This document shows positions 25,473 through 33,812 of a DNA stretch of 54,639 nucleotides, one piece after another. The notes beneath the pieces were generated by a model that had not been told where the DNA came from, searched no databases, and worked only from the letters and a program-made list of their open reading frames with translations. The stretch is taken from NCBI GenBank assembly GCA_045614225.1, contig JAZLCO010000133.1, positions 1 through 54,639 on the forward strand, written 5' to 3'. Source of the DNA: UBA9715 sp045614225 (GTDB lineage: Bacteria; Actinomycetota; Coriobacteriia; Coriobacteriales; Eggerthellaceae). A program made the position numbers and the translations under genes. Each line of letters starts with the position of its first letter. The first letter of the stretch is position 1.

Positions 25473-27116
25473 ATGCCCATTACCGATTATCTGATCATGA
25501 ACGCTGCGAAGTTTCCTGACGATGTTGCACTCGTCGAAGTGAACCCCGCGATTCGCGAGAAGCGCGGCAAGGCATGGAGCGAGTACGAGCTCGTCGAGAC
25601 TGCGCCATCGAAGCGCTATCGCCGTGACATCACATGGCGTACGTTTAACGAGCATTCGAACCGTTTTGCACACATGCTCCTCGATTCCGGAGTGCAGCGC
25701 GAAACGAAGGTCGCCATCCTGATGATGAACTGCCTTGAGTGGCTTCCCATCTACATGGGCGTGCTGAAATCTGGCGCCATTTCGGTGCCGTTGAACTATC
25801 GCTACACGGCGGAAGAGATTCGCTACTGCCTCGATCTTGCCGATGCCGAGGTGTTGATTTTCGGCCCTGAGTTCATCGGGCGCATCGAAGAGATCGTCGA
25901 CAAGATTCCCAAGATCAAGCACTTGTTCTTCGTGGGCGAGGACTGCCCCGAGTTCGCGTGCAGCTACAACGAGCGCGTGCGCCACTTCACACCTGAGGAG
26001 CCGGCCATTCCCATCGTCGATGATGACTTGGGTGCCATCTACTTCAGCAGCGGTACGACAGGTTTCCCGAAAGCCATTCTCCACAAGCACAAGTCGCTTA
26101 TGCGTGCAGCCATCACCGAGCAGAAGCACCACGGCCAACAGCATGAAGACAACTTCCTGTGCATTCCTCCGCTGTACCACGTAGGCGCGAAGATGCACTG
26201 GATGGGCGGACTGGTTACGGGCGCTTCCGCAGTCATCTTGCGTGGCGTGAGCCCCGAATGGATTCTGCGAACCGTTTCGGAGGAGCATTGCACGATCGTG
26301 TGGCTGCTCGTTCCGTGGGCCCAGGACATCCTCGATGCCATCGACGACGGTGTCGTGAACTTGGACAATTACGAGCTCGAGCAATGGCGCCTCATGCATA
26401 TCGGCGCCCAGCCTGTGCCGCCGAGCCTGATCAAGCGTTGGATGAGCGTGTTCCCGAACCATCAGTACGATACGAACTATGGCCTGTCGGAAGGTATTGG
26501 GCCCGGCAGCGTGCATTTGGGCGTCGAGAACATCCACAAGGTGGGTGCCATCGGCATTGCCGGTTACGGTTGGGAAGCCGAAGTGCGTCACGAAGATGGC
26601 ACGCTCGTTACGCCCGGCGCACACGATGTGGGCGAGCTTTGCCTGCGCGGCGATGGCGGCGTCATGGAGTGCTACTACAACAATCCCGAGGCCACGGCCG
26701 AAGTTCTGCGCGACGGCTGGCTTTATACGGGTGACGTGGCCGAGGTGGATGAGGACGGCTTCATCTACTTGGTCGACAGGGCGAAGGACGTCATCATCAC
26801 GGGTGGCGAAAACCTCTATCCCGTCCAGATCGAGGATTTCATTCGCACGAATTCCGACGTGAAGGACGTCGCGGTCATCGGCATTCCCGACACGCGCTTG
26901 GGCGAAATCGCCTGTGCCATCATTGAGATGCGCGATGGGCGTTCTTGCACCGAGGAAGAGATGGCGGAGTTCTGCAAGGGGCTCCCGCGCTACAAGCGTC
27001 CGCGCAAGTACATCTTCGCCGAGGTGCCGCGTAATTCGACTGGCAAGATCGACAAGCCCGAACTGCGCAAGCGTTACGGTGCGGCGGGGCTTGTTGCTAC
27101 CGAGACGTCGCACTAA
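25473..27116 (+). CDS. AMP-dependent acyl-CoA synthetase
   Basis: 547 residues of the ANL superfamily: P-loop A3 (IYFSSGTTGFPKAI), A5 (YDTNYGLSEG), A7 (GWLYTGDVAEVDEDGFIYLVDRAKD) and the C-terminal catalytic Lys in NSTGKIDKPELRKR. It activates a carboxylic acid to its CoA ester; the substrate cannot be read from sequence, with medium/long-chain or aromatic acids possible. The ATG at 25473 has GGAGAGAG upstream. A strong terminator follows at 27142. Confidence 0.92.
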   Translation: MPITDYLIMNAAKFPDDVALVEVNPAIREKRGKAWSEYELVETAPSKRYRRDITWRTFNEHSNRFAHMLLDSGVQRETKVAILMMNCLEWLPIYMGVLKSGAISVPLNYRYTAEEIRYCLDLADAEVLIFGPEFIGRIEEIVDKIPKIKHLFFVGEDCPEFACSYNERVRHFTPEEPAIPIVDDDLGAIYFSSGTTGFPKAILHKHKSLMRAAITEQKHHGQQHEDNFLCIPPLYHVGAKMHWMGGLVTGASAVILRGVSPEWILRTVSEEHCTIVWLLVPWAQDILDAIDDGVVNLDNYELEQWRLMHIGAQPVPPSLIKRWMSVFPNHQYDTNYGLSEGIGPGSVHLGVENIHKVGAIGIAGYGWEAEVRHEDGTLVTPGAHDVGELCLRGDGGVMECYYNNPEATAEVLRDGWLYTGDVAEVDEDGFIYLVDRAKDVIITGGENLYPVQIEDFIRTNSDVKDVAVIGIPDTRLGEIACAIIEMRDGRSCTEEEMAEFCKGLPRYKRPRKYIFAEVPRNSTGKIDKPELRKRYGAAGLVATETSH

Positions 27117-27141
27117 ACATCGGCACTATCACTAAGCATTC

Positions 27142-27177
27142 GTCCGTCCTCCGTTCGCGCGGAGGACGGACTTTTTT
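27142..27177 (+). terminator. Terminator of the gtrA/acyl-CoA ligase unit
   Basis: A 12-bp perfect stem (27142-27153 with 27160-27171) followed by six Ts. Confidence 0.95.
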
Positions 27178-27182
27178 CGCGC

Positions 27183-27210
27183 TATAATATCGCATACAAT
27201 TTAATTGCAT
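27183..27210 (+). promoter_or_regulatory. ohrR promoter -10 and OhrR-type operator
   Basis: TATAAT at 27183-27188 is followed at 27194-27210 by a 17-bp near-palindrome, ATACAATT-T-AATTGCAT. Known OhrR operators have a TACAATT-n-AATTGTA core. The site covers the expected transcription start, consistent with autorepression. Confidence 0.75.
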
Positions 27211-27235
27211 GGTTATTGAATGAGGTAGGTATTTT

Positions 27236-27703
27236 ATGGCGTCCAGCGATGTTGCATACGAAACGATTCCAACTGATGAACTGCTGAAACTTGAGAACCA
27301 ATTGTGCTTTCCGCTGTACGCTTGCTCGAAAGAGGTTGTTCGTCGCTATACCCCGCATCTCGACAAGCTCGATTTGACCTATACGCAGTACTTGGTGATG
27401 ATGGCTCTGTGGGAATACGGCGAACTGTCGGTTGGAGAGCTGGGCGAGCGGCTGTTCCTCGACTCCGGCACGCTCACGCCCATGCTCAAGAAAATGGAAG
27501 ACAAGGGTTACGTATCGCGTGTGCGCAGCTCTGTTGATGAACGCCGTGTCAATGTGCGGCTAACTGAAGCTGGCGAGAAGCTGAAAGAAGAGGCGCGCGA
27601 AGTGCCTATGGCGATGGGCCAATGCGTCAACATCGATCCAGATGATGCTGCCAAGCTTGTGCACTTGCTCAGAAAAGTGCTCGCCAACGTACGGGAATCA
27701 TAA
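27236..27703 (+). CDS. ohrR: OhrR-type organic hydroperoxide sensor (MarR family)
   Basis: 155 residues. LENQLCFPLYA with Cys24, LDKLDLTYTQYLVMMALWE, FLDSGTLTPMLKKME and DERRVNVRLTEAG match OhrR throughout, not generic MarR. Cys24 is the peroxide-reactive residue; Cys130, near the C-terminus, sits where two-cysteine OhrR proteins carry their resolving Cys. Oxidation should release the protein from its operators, two of which are visible at 24931 and 27194. No ohr peroxidase gene is in the window; glutathione peroxidase may play that part. Confidence 0.93.
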   Translation: MASSDVAYETIPTDELLKLENQLCFPLYACSKEVVRRYTPHLDKLDLTYTQYLVMMALWEYGELSVGELGERLFLDSGTLTPMLKKMEDKGYVSRVRSSVDERRVNVRLTEAGEKLKEEAREVPMAMGQCVNIDPDDAAKLVHLLRKVLANVRES

Positions 27704-27759
27704 GCGTCACGCAAATCGGCTGAATTGCTTCATGCTTCCCAGCACCTAATTCCAAACCT

Positions 27760-28986
27760 GTGAAAAGCCATTACGAAAAGATCATCGTCGCGTGCTGCTT
27801 CTTATCGCTGTTCGTCAACATCGGGTTGAACAGCACATCGTTCGCGGTCTACCAGCCGTACATCGTGTCGATGCCGGACATCGGTGATGCGGCTGGTTCG
27901 ATCATCCTGTCCACGCGTATTCTCGTTTCGGCTGTTGCGACCATGCTCGTCAACCGTTTCTACGATTTCCTTGAAGCTCGGGCTGGCCTCTCGTTGGCGA
28001 TGGTGCTGACAGCCGCGGCGTTCTTCGTGTACTCGACGGCTTCGACGCTTCCTGCCTTTCTCGCGGGTGCGGTACTTGCGGGCATTGCATATGGATTGGG
28101 GGGCATGGTAGCGACGGCCATGCTCGTGAACCGCTGGTTCAAGAGTGGCATTGGGACGGCAGTGGGGGTTGCTTCGGTTGGCAGTGGAGTGGCAGGATTC
28201 GTCATTCCCGTTGCGGCGACGTCAATCATTGAAGCGCACTCGCTTGTAGCTGCTTTTGCATGCGAGGGGGTCCTTTCGCTCGTTTTGGCGGTCGTCGTGT
28301 TCTTGTTTCTGAGGAATCGGCCTTCTGATTTGGGGCTTAAACCTCACGAGTCCAATATCGCGAAGTCAGGTCGCGGCAAAGAACAGGCCGCGCGCATTCG
28401 CAGAGGAGTTGAACTTTCGGTGCGCGAACGCTGGTTGGTGCTGGCTGCCATGGCGATGCTCGGCGCGTTCAGCATGAGCGCCATCGCGTATCTGTCGGTG
28501 CTGTTTGTGTCCTCGGGCTACGACATCCGCCTCGCTGCCGTGCTCTTGTCGGTCGCTGGCGTGTGCTTGACGATTGCGAAATTCCTGGTCGGCGAGATGT
28601 TCGACCGTCTGGGAACGCCAATTGCGTCGTTCATGATGTTCATTGTGCTCGTCGTGGGCCTTGTGCTTGCTTGCCTTTCAGGCTGTGAGGTTCCTGCCGT
28701 GGCTATCGGTGCGGCGGTGTGCATTGGCGCAGGGTTGTCTTTGGGTTCGGTTGGGTTGTCGGTGTGGTCTATCGAGTTGACGAGCCTCGAGTTGCGCGTG
28801 CAGTCGATCAAGAACTGCCAGGTTGCCTATTCTCTGGGTGGTTTCGCAATGAACGCGATTCCTGGTCCGCTCAAAGAGTTGACAGGCACCTATGTGACGT
28901 CGTACGCAACCATGCTCGCACTTGTCGTTGCGACCGCCTTCATCATTCTGGGCATGTATCGGAGGGTCTCTGCGCGCGGGCAATAG
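27760..28986 (+). CDS. Major facilitator superfamily transporter
   Basis: 408 residues, about 12 membrane helices in two halves, with a cytoplasmic loop near residue 200 (SNIAKSGRGKEQAARIRRG). The opening VACCFLSLFVNIGLNSTSFAVYQPYI is typical of the oxalate/formate-antiporter-like MFS branch, but the substrate is unknown. The start is a GTG without an evident ribosome site. It is 56 bases after ohrR and could be cotranscribed with it. A short palindrome begins right at its stop. Confidence 0.88.
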   Translation: MKSHYEKIIVACCFLSLFVNIGLNSTSFAVYQPYIVSMPDIGDAAGSIILSTRILVSAVATMLVNRFYDFLEARAGLSLAMVLTAAAFFVYSTASTLPAFLAGAVLAGIAYGLGGMVATAMLVNRWFKSGIGTAVGVASVGSGVAGFVIPVAATSIIEAHSLVAAFACEGVLSLVLAVVVFLFLRNRPSDLGLKPHESNIAKSGRGKEQAARIRRGVELSVRERWLVLAAMAMLGAFSMSAIAYLSVLFVSSGYDIRLAAVLLSVAGVCLTIAKFLVGEMFDRLGTPIASFMMFIVLVVGLVLACLSGCEVPAVAIGAAVCIGAGLSLGSVGLSVWSIELTSLELRVQSIKNCQVAYSLGGFAMNAIPGPLKELTGTYVTSYATMLALVVATAFIILGMYRRVSARGQ

Positions 28987-29010
28987 CCAAAAAGGACAGT
29001 CCCTTTTTGG
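28987..29010 (+). repeat. Short palindrome after the MFS gene
   Basis: CCAAAAAGGAC and GTCCCTTTTTGG around a single A, starting immediately after the TAG stop. It is the cleanest member of the stop-adjacent palindrome family, and its T-run would allow termination. Confidence 0.75.
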
Positions 29011-29035
29011 TTGGCTGGCTTGCGCGGTGCAGCCT

Positions 29036-29041
29036 TATAAT
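29036..29041 (+). promoter_or_regulatory. -10 element for the HI0933-type gene; leaderless start
   Basis: TATAAT ends six bases before the ATG at 29048, which places transcription start at or next to the start codon. There is no ribosome site. A TTGGCT 19 bases upstream is a possible -35. Confidence 0.55.
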
Positions 29042-29047
29042 TGCCTT

Positions 29048-30304
29048 ATGAACAAACACGTGAAAAAAATCGCCATCATCGGGGGCGGAGCAGCAGGTCT
29101 CGCAGCGGCTATTGCTGCCGGCGACCGCGCGAGGGAATTGGGCGTGCCTGTCGAGGTTGTGGTTTACGAACGTGATGACCGTGTTGGACGGTCGATACTC
29201 GCAACGGGCAACGGGCGCTGCAACTTCTCGAACCTCGAGCTCAGGATGAGCGAATACCGCAACGCCGACTTCGTGCAACGTGTTTTCGACGCAGTTGGCG
29301 ACGAACGGTTTGTTTGCGATTTCTTCGATGGTTTGGGGCTCGAATGGCGCGCTGAGTCCGATGGCCGTCTGTATCCGCTGGCAAACAAGGCATCGGTTGT
29401 CGTCGATGTGCTGCGCGCTGCGGCTGCAGATTTGGGCGTGCGCGAAGCGTGCGAGCGCGAAGTCGTTTCAATCGAGCCGCCCCGCGAAGAAGGCAAGCTG
29501 TTCACGATGCGCATGAAAGACGGGGAGTTCCAGCGGGCCGATGCCGTCGTGCTCGCATGTGGTGGCAGGATGGCAGCTTCGATCGAGGCCGCTGGCGTGC
29601 CGTTTACACCGATGCGTCCCATGCTTGGGCCGCTGCGCGTGTCAGATAAAGAGATCCCGCTCGTGCGCGAGCTCGACAACATTCGCGTCAAAGCCTCGGT
29701 AACCCTCATGCGCGAACAGGATGGTGAGTGGACGGCCACTGCTGTCGAACAGGGAGAACTGATGTTCCGCAAATATGGCGTTTCGGGCATCTGTGTGTTC
29801 AATCTATCGCGGCTTGCCCAACAAGGTGACATGTTGAACATCTGCTTCCTCCGCGACGATCTTCGTGATCAAGCCGAGGGTTATCTCCAGGCGCGTATGC
29901 GTAACTTGGGGAAACGTTTCGGTGAGGGCCTCACATATGGGCAGATACTGCGCGGCATGTTGCTGCCGCGAGTGTCAGAGACGCTGCTCAAGAGCGTCGG
30001 GCTGAAGCTTGAGGATTCGTGTACGAAACGTGACATAGATGACTTGGCAAGTTTGTTGACATCCTTCTCGCTTGAGGTGGCGGGAATCGGAGATGCCGAT
30101 TTATGCCAGGTTCGACGCGGTGGCTTTGCAGTTGAGGCGATGTCGCCCGACACCATGCAGGTTCATGACCGCCCGGGTCTTTTTATTGTTGGCGAAGCGC
30201 TCGACGTAGACGGACCGTGCGGTGGTTACAACTTGCATTGGGCTTGGACGAGCGGTTGCCTTTCTGGTAGGAGCGCCGTAAACAGTTTGCTGGGAATCGG
30301 GTGA
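29048..30304 (+). CDS. HI0933/YhiN-family FAD-dependent oxidoreductase
   Basis: 418 residues. FAD dinucleotide fold IAIIGGGAAGLAAAIAAG, the family motif ILATGNGRCNFSN, and GEALDVDGPCGGYNLHWAW at the C-terminus identify the HI0933/YhiN group of flavoproteins, whose substrate is not established. The ATG at 29048 begins the Rossmann fold and probably lacks a leader. It is followed by a second, unrelated FAD protein. Confidence 0.92.
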   Translation: MNKHVKKIAIIGGGAAGLAAAIAAGDRARELGVPVEVVVYERDDRVGRSILATGNGRCNFSNLELRMSEYRNADFVQRVFDAVGDERFVCDFFDGLGLEWRAESDGRLYPLANKASVVVDVLRAAAADLGVREACEREVVSIEPPREEGKLFTMRMKDGEFQRADAVVLACGGRMAASIEAAGVPFTPMRPMLGPLRVSDKEIPLVRELDNIRVKASVTLMREQDGEWTATAVEQGELMFRKYGVSGICVFNLSRLAQQGDMLNICFLRDDLRDQAEGYLQARMRNLGKRFGEGLTYGQILRGMLLPRVSETLLKSVGLKLEDSCTKRDIDDLASLLTSFSLEVAGIGDADLCQVRRGGFAVEAMSPDTMQVHDRPGLFIVGEALDVDGPCGGYNLHWAWTSGCLSGRSAVNSLLGIG

Positions 30305-30365
30305 GTCGCTGCCCTGGCCTCGGGCTGATTGTGCACAATGAGTCAGGGGCCAGGGTGGCGACTCA
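30302..30365 (+). repeat. Long RNA hairpin between two FAD genes
   Basis: A 20-bp arm beginning in the stop codon of the upstream gene (30302-30321) pairs with 30346-30365. Three positions are G-T on this strand (A-C on the other), so the fold fits RNA made from the plus strand. The interior holds the perfect 12-bp palindrome ATTGTGCACAAT. There is no T-run. Confidence 0.8.
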
Positions 30366-30394
30366 TTCTGTGTGATGCATTATGAGGGAAGAGC

Positions 30395-32134
30395 ATGATA
30401 GAGGTTTCCAATATCCGATTGCCGCTTGATGCTGGCTTGCCCGATGGCGAAAAGCTTGTACGGTCGGCGGTAGCCAACGTATTGGGAGTCAAAGTTGGCG
30501 CAATCACCGACTTGAAACTCCTAAAACGCAGTGTCGATGCGCGTAAGAAGAACGACGTTGGGTTTGTGGCGACGTATGCAGTCGGATTGTCCGATGCACA
30601 GCTGGAAAAACGTGCTCTCAAAGGTGTCGGCGTCTCTAAGCGTGTCAACGTTAAAGTGTACGAGCCGTATGAACCGCTTGAGATTCCCTGCGTCGAGCTT
30701 TCCGAAAGCACTCCACGGCCCGTTGTCGTGGGAACAGGCCCGGCTGGTCTGTTTGCCGGTTTGTATCTTGCCCGCGCAGGGTTGCGCCCGCTCGTCGTCG
30801 AGCGAGGCGGTGATGTCGAGGAGCGGCAACGCGCGGTCGCTGCGTTCAACGAGGGGGCCGACCTCGATTTGGCAACCAACATCCAATTCGGCGAGGGGGG
30901 AGCAGGCACGTTTTCAGACGGGAAGCTCACCACGGGCACGAAGAGCCCGCTCGCACGTCATGTCCTGCAATGGTTCGTCGACGCTGGGGCGCCCGACGAG
31001 ATTCTCTGGCAAGCGAAACCGCATATCGGAACCGACAAACTCGTCGAGGTGGTGCGCGCGATGCGTCAGCAGATTGAAGACGCGGGTGGCGAAGTGCGGT
31101 TCCATGCAAAACTCGAGGAAATCGTGCTTGACGATTCTGGTCGACTTGCCGAAATCGTGGTAGCAGGGGAGAAAATGCCTGCACAAGCTCTCGTGCTCGC
31201 ATGCGGCCATTCCGCGCGTGACACGTTCCGCATGCTGCAACGCGCCCAACTGGCAATGGAACCGAAAGCGTTTTCCGTCGGCGCGCGCATCGAGCATCGT
31301 CAAGCCGACATCGACCGTGCGCAATATGGGAAAGCGGCTGGTCATCCAGCGCTTGGTGCGGCAGACTACAGGATGGTCGCCCACTTGCCGAGCGGACGTT
31401 CCGTCTACACGTTCTGCATGTGCCCTGGCGGCGAGGTCGTTGCAGCTGCCAGCGAAGAGTACGGGGTCGTCGTCAACGGCATGAGCCGTTTTGCGCGTGA
31501 CGCCGAAAACGCGAATGCAGCATTGCTCGTGGGCGTGACGCCCGATGACTTCAAGAGCCGCGATCCACTGGCGGGCACGGTGTTCCAGCGTCGCATCGAG
31601 CAGGCGGCATTCGGGGAGGCGCATGAGATGATGGGCGAGCCCTGGCAGGCTCCTGCGCAAACTGTTGGCGATTTCCTTGCCGACACGGTCGGCAATCCAT
31701 CGAAGACTGTGACGCCCAGCTATCCGCGTGGCGTGGTGTGGTGCGATTTGCGCGAGATTTTCCCCGAATTCGTGACCGATTCGATTGCCGAGGCGCTTCC
31801 CGTTCTCGACCGCAAGCTTCACGGCTTTGCAGATGAAGGAGCGGTCATGACGGGCGTGGAAACCCGCAGCTCGAGCCCGGTGCGCATCTTGCGCGACGAC
31901 GAGACGCTGCAAGCATGGAAGCAAGCGCCCCGCAAAAAGGTGAGGGCCCGCGACATCGCGCGTGGTCATGGGCGTCAGCCCGAGCCCGAGACACCGCATG
32001 TCCCCTCGGGCATTTTCCCCGCAGGCGAAGGCCCCGGCTACGCCGGCGGCATCATGAGTGCTGCGGTTGACGGCTTGCGCGTTGCCCAGAAAATCGTCGA
32101 GCTAGCTAAAACGGGACGGTCCTGCGTTGGCTAG
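30395..32134 (+). CDS. FAD-dependent dehydrogenase-like protein (COG2509 type)
   Basis: 579 residues. An RNA-binding-like N-terminal 90 residues with KRSVDARKK is followed by a dinucleotide fold (RPVVVGTGPAGLFAGLYLARAG), QFGEGGAGTFSDGKLTTG, and GEGPGYAGGIMSAAVDG at the C-terminus. This is the widespread uncharacterised FAD protein family. The stop codon and last residues lie in a GCTAGC palindrome (32101-32135). The downstream gene begins 28 bases later. Confidence 0.9.
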   Translation: MIEVSNIRLPLDAGLPDGEKLVRSAVANVLGVKVGAITDLKLLKRSVDARKKNDVGFVATYAVGLSDAQLEKRALKGVGVSKRVNVKVYEPYEPLEIPCVELSESTPRPVVVGTGPAGLFAGLYLARAGLRPLVVERGGDVEERQRAVAAFNEGADLDLATNIQFGEGGAGTFSDGKLTTGTKSPLARHVLQWFVDAGAPDEILWQAKPHIGTDKLVEVVRAMRQQIEDAGGEVRFHAKLEEIVLDDSGRLAEIVVAGEKMPAQALVLACGHSARDTFRMLQRAQLAMEPKAFSVGARIEHRQADIDRAQYGKAAGHPALGAADYRMVAHLPSGRSVYTFCMCPGGEVVAAASEEYGVVVNGMSRFARDAENANAALLVGVTPDDFKSRDPLAGTVFQRRIEQAAFGEAHEMMGEPWQAPAQTVGDFLADTVGNPSKTVTPSYPRGVVWCDLREIFPEFVTDSIAEALPVLDRKLHGFADEGAVMTGVETRSSSPVRILRDDETLQAWKQAPRKKVRARDIARGHGRQPEPETPHVPSGIFPAGEGPGYAGGIMSAAVDGLRVAQKIVELAKTGRSCVG

Positions 32135-32135
32135 C
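32101..32135 (+). repeat. Palindrome containing a stop codon
   Basis: GCTAGC arms (32101 and 32130) enclose an ACGGGAC/GTCCTGCGT core. It encodes the last residues (TGRSCVG) and the stop of the FAD protein, so the element has supplied the C-terminus. Confidence 0.65.
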
Positions 32136-32162
32136 CTCGTTCGCGCGAGGGAGGAAAAGCAC

Positions 32163-32777
32163 ATGTGCGATGGATTTGCGGAAGCGGTCGAAGCGCTCAA
32201 GGCTGGCAAAGCCGTTGTTTTTCCCACCGATACCGTGTACGGTCTCGGGGTTTCCGTCGAGCATGCGCGCACGCCCCAGGCGATCTACGACCTCAAGCAA
32301 CGCGATGCGGGCAAGCCGATTGCCTGGCTTGTCGGCGGAGTTGAAGCGCTTGATGAGTATGGCGCTGATGTACCTGACTACGCACGGGCGCTTGCGGCCA
32401 AGCATTGGCCGGGTGCTCTGACCATTATCGTGCGTGCGAACGAAAGCGTTCCGGAGGCGTTTCGCTCCGAAGCAGGGACCATCGGCTTGCGAATGCCAGA
32501 CTGCAAGACGACTCTCGAGCTTATCGAGTCAGTAGGGTCTCCTCTGGCAACTTCTTCTGCCAACGTGTCGGGAAGCCCCGATTCGTCGTCTGCCGAATCA
32601 ATCGACAAATCGCTGTTGGAGAAAGTTGCTGCCTCAATCGTGAATGACGTGGTGAGCGGCGGAGTTGCCTCCACCGTGATAGACTGTTCGCAAGGGAGAA
32701 TTGTCGTTGTTCGTCAAGGAGCAATCGCCGTATCGGGGGAGACAGCAATCTCCGGTTCGGCTTCTACCGCAGATTAA
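32163..32777 (+). CDS. tsaC: Threonylcarbamoyl-AMP synthase (YrdC/Sua5 family)
   Basis: 204 residues with the YrdC fold: KAVVFPTDTVYGLGV, the KQRDAGKPI nucleotide-binding segment, HWPGALTIIV and SSANVSGSP. It makes threonylcarbamoyl-AMP for the t6A37 tRNA modification. It lacks the extra Sua5 domain. The ATG at 32163 has GGGAGG eight bases upstream. tsaB, tsaD and tsaE are not in the window. Confidence 0.93.
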   Translation: MCDGFAEAVEALKAGKAVVFPTDTVYGLGVSVEHARTPQAIYDLKQRDAGKPIAWLVGGVEALDEYGADVPDYARALAAKHWPGALTIIVRANESVPEAFRSEAGTIGLRMPDCKTTLELIESVGSPLATSSANVSGSPDSSSAESIDKSLLEKVAASIVNDVVSGGVASTVIDCSQGRIVVVRQGAIAVSGETAISGSASTAD

Positions 32778-32797
32778 GGTGGGGGAAAGGGATGATC

Positions 32798-33772
32798 ATG
32801 ACTGACCAGATTTTCACCGTACCGTTCGAGTACCCATCTCAAGATGGCATGTCGACCATCAATGCGAAGATGTGGACCAACACGAAGTTCGGCACGAGCG
32901 AACAAGAAGGTTCCGAGAAGCCCAAAGGCGTCATCCAGATAGTTCATGGCATGGCCGAATACATCGACCGTTACGACGATTTGGCGAAATACCTCGTGAG
33001 CCGCGGGTTTGTCGTGTGCGGCGAAGATCACATCGGACACGGCAAGTCTGCCTATGACTCCAGCGAGTGCGGCAACATGCCTGTCAATGGGGGTAAGGAC
33101 ATTTTGCTCGGTGACGTTCGGACGTTGCACCTCATGGCGCGTGAGCTGTATCCGGATGTTCCCTACATCATCTACGGACATTCGATGGGCAGCTTCATCA
33201 CAAGGGCTTACATCGCTCGCTATGGCGATGACCTCGCAGCCTGCGTGCTCTCGGGTACGGGCAACGTTCCCGCTGCGCTTTCGAAGGTCGGTCGTTTCAT
33301 GGCGCGCACGCTCGCATCAATAAAGGGAAACAAGTACAGGAGCCCCTTCATTGACAATATGGGTGCTGGTGCATATGGCAAGCAGATTGAGAATGCCCGC
33401 ACACCGCTTGACTGGCTTTCCACCGACGAGGCGGTTGTCGATGCCTATATAGCTGATGATTTGTGCGGATTCATGTTCACCGTTGGCGGTTATGCGACAT
33501 TGCTCGATCTCACAGCAGAGGTTGTAACTCCTGCGTGTGCTGCGAAGGTTCCCAAAGACCTGCCGATTTTCCTCGTCGCCGGCGATGGCGATCCGGTTGG
33601 CGACATGGGCAAGGGCGTAGTCGCTGCAGCTCAATTGCTGCGCGACGCCGGTGTCAAGCGCGTTGACGAGAAGATCTATGTTGGAATGCGCCACGAGATC
33701 CACAACGAGATCGGCCACGAGCAAGTGTACGACGACATCGCATCATGGATTGAAGACGCGGTAGCACGCTGA
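32798..33772 (+). CDS. Alpha/beta hydrolase, monoacylglycerol-lipase-like
   Basis: 324 residues. IQIVHGMAEYIDRYDDLAKYL is the oxyanion HG-M region of monoglyceride lipases, GHSMGS holds the nucleophile Ser, FLVAGDGDPVG the acid and MRHEIHNE the His. It has no signal peptide, so it acts in the cytoplasm. The ATG at 32798 sits seven bases after GGGGGAAAGG; one at 32792 is too close. Glycerol kinase is the next gene, consistent with use of the glycerol freed from monoglycerides. Confidence 0.88.
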   Translation: MTDQIFTVPFEYPSQDGMSTINAKMWTNTKFGTSEQEGSEKPKGVIQIVHGMAEYIDRYDDLAKYLVSRGFVVCGEDHIGHGKSAYDSSECGNMPVNGGKDILLGDVRTLHLMARELYPDVPYIIYGHSMGSFITRAYIARYGDDLAACVLSGTGNVPAALSKVGRFMARTLASIKGNKYRSPFIDNMGAGAYGKQIENARTPLDWLSTDEAVVDAYIADDLCGFMFTVGGYATLLDLTAEVVTPACAAKVPKDLPIFLVAGDGDPVGDMGKGVVAAAQLLRDAGVKRVDEKIYVGMRHEIHNEIGHEQVYDDIASWIEDAVAR

Positions 33773-33789
33773 AAGGGACGGGCTCTTTC
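33771..33789 (+). repeat. Short palindrome at the hydrolase stop
   Basis: GAAAG and CTTTC arms around GGACGGGCT, starting inside the stop codon at 33770-33772. It is a diverged member of the stop-adjacent family. Confidence 0.45.
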
Positions 33790-33812
33790 ACGCGAATTGG
33801 AAAGGACACAGT

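Noticed and set aside
24930..27113. Minus-strand frame of 727 codons
   Set aside because: It is antisense to gtrA and the acyl-CoA ligase; the plus-strand frames carry clear motifs.
27704..27759. Terminator between ohrR and the MFS gene
   Set aside because: No stem with a T-run is visible in the 56-base gap; the two genes may be cotranscribed.
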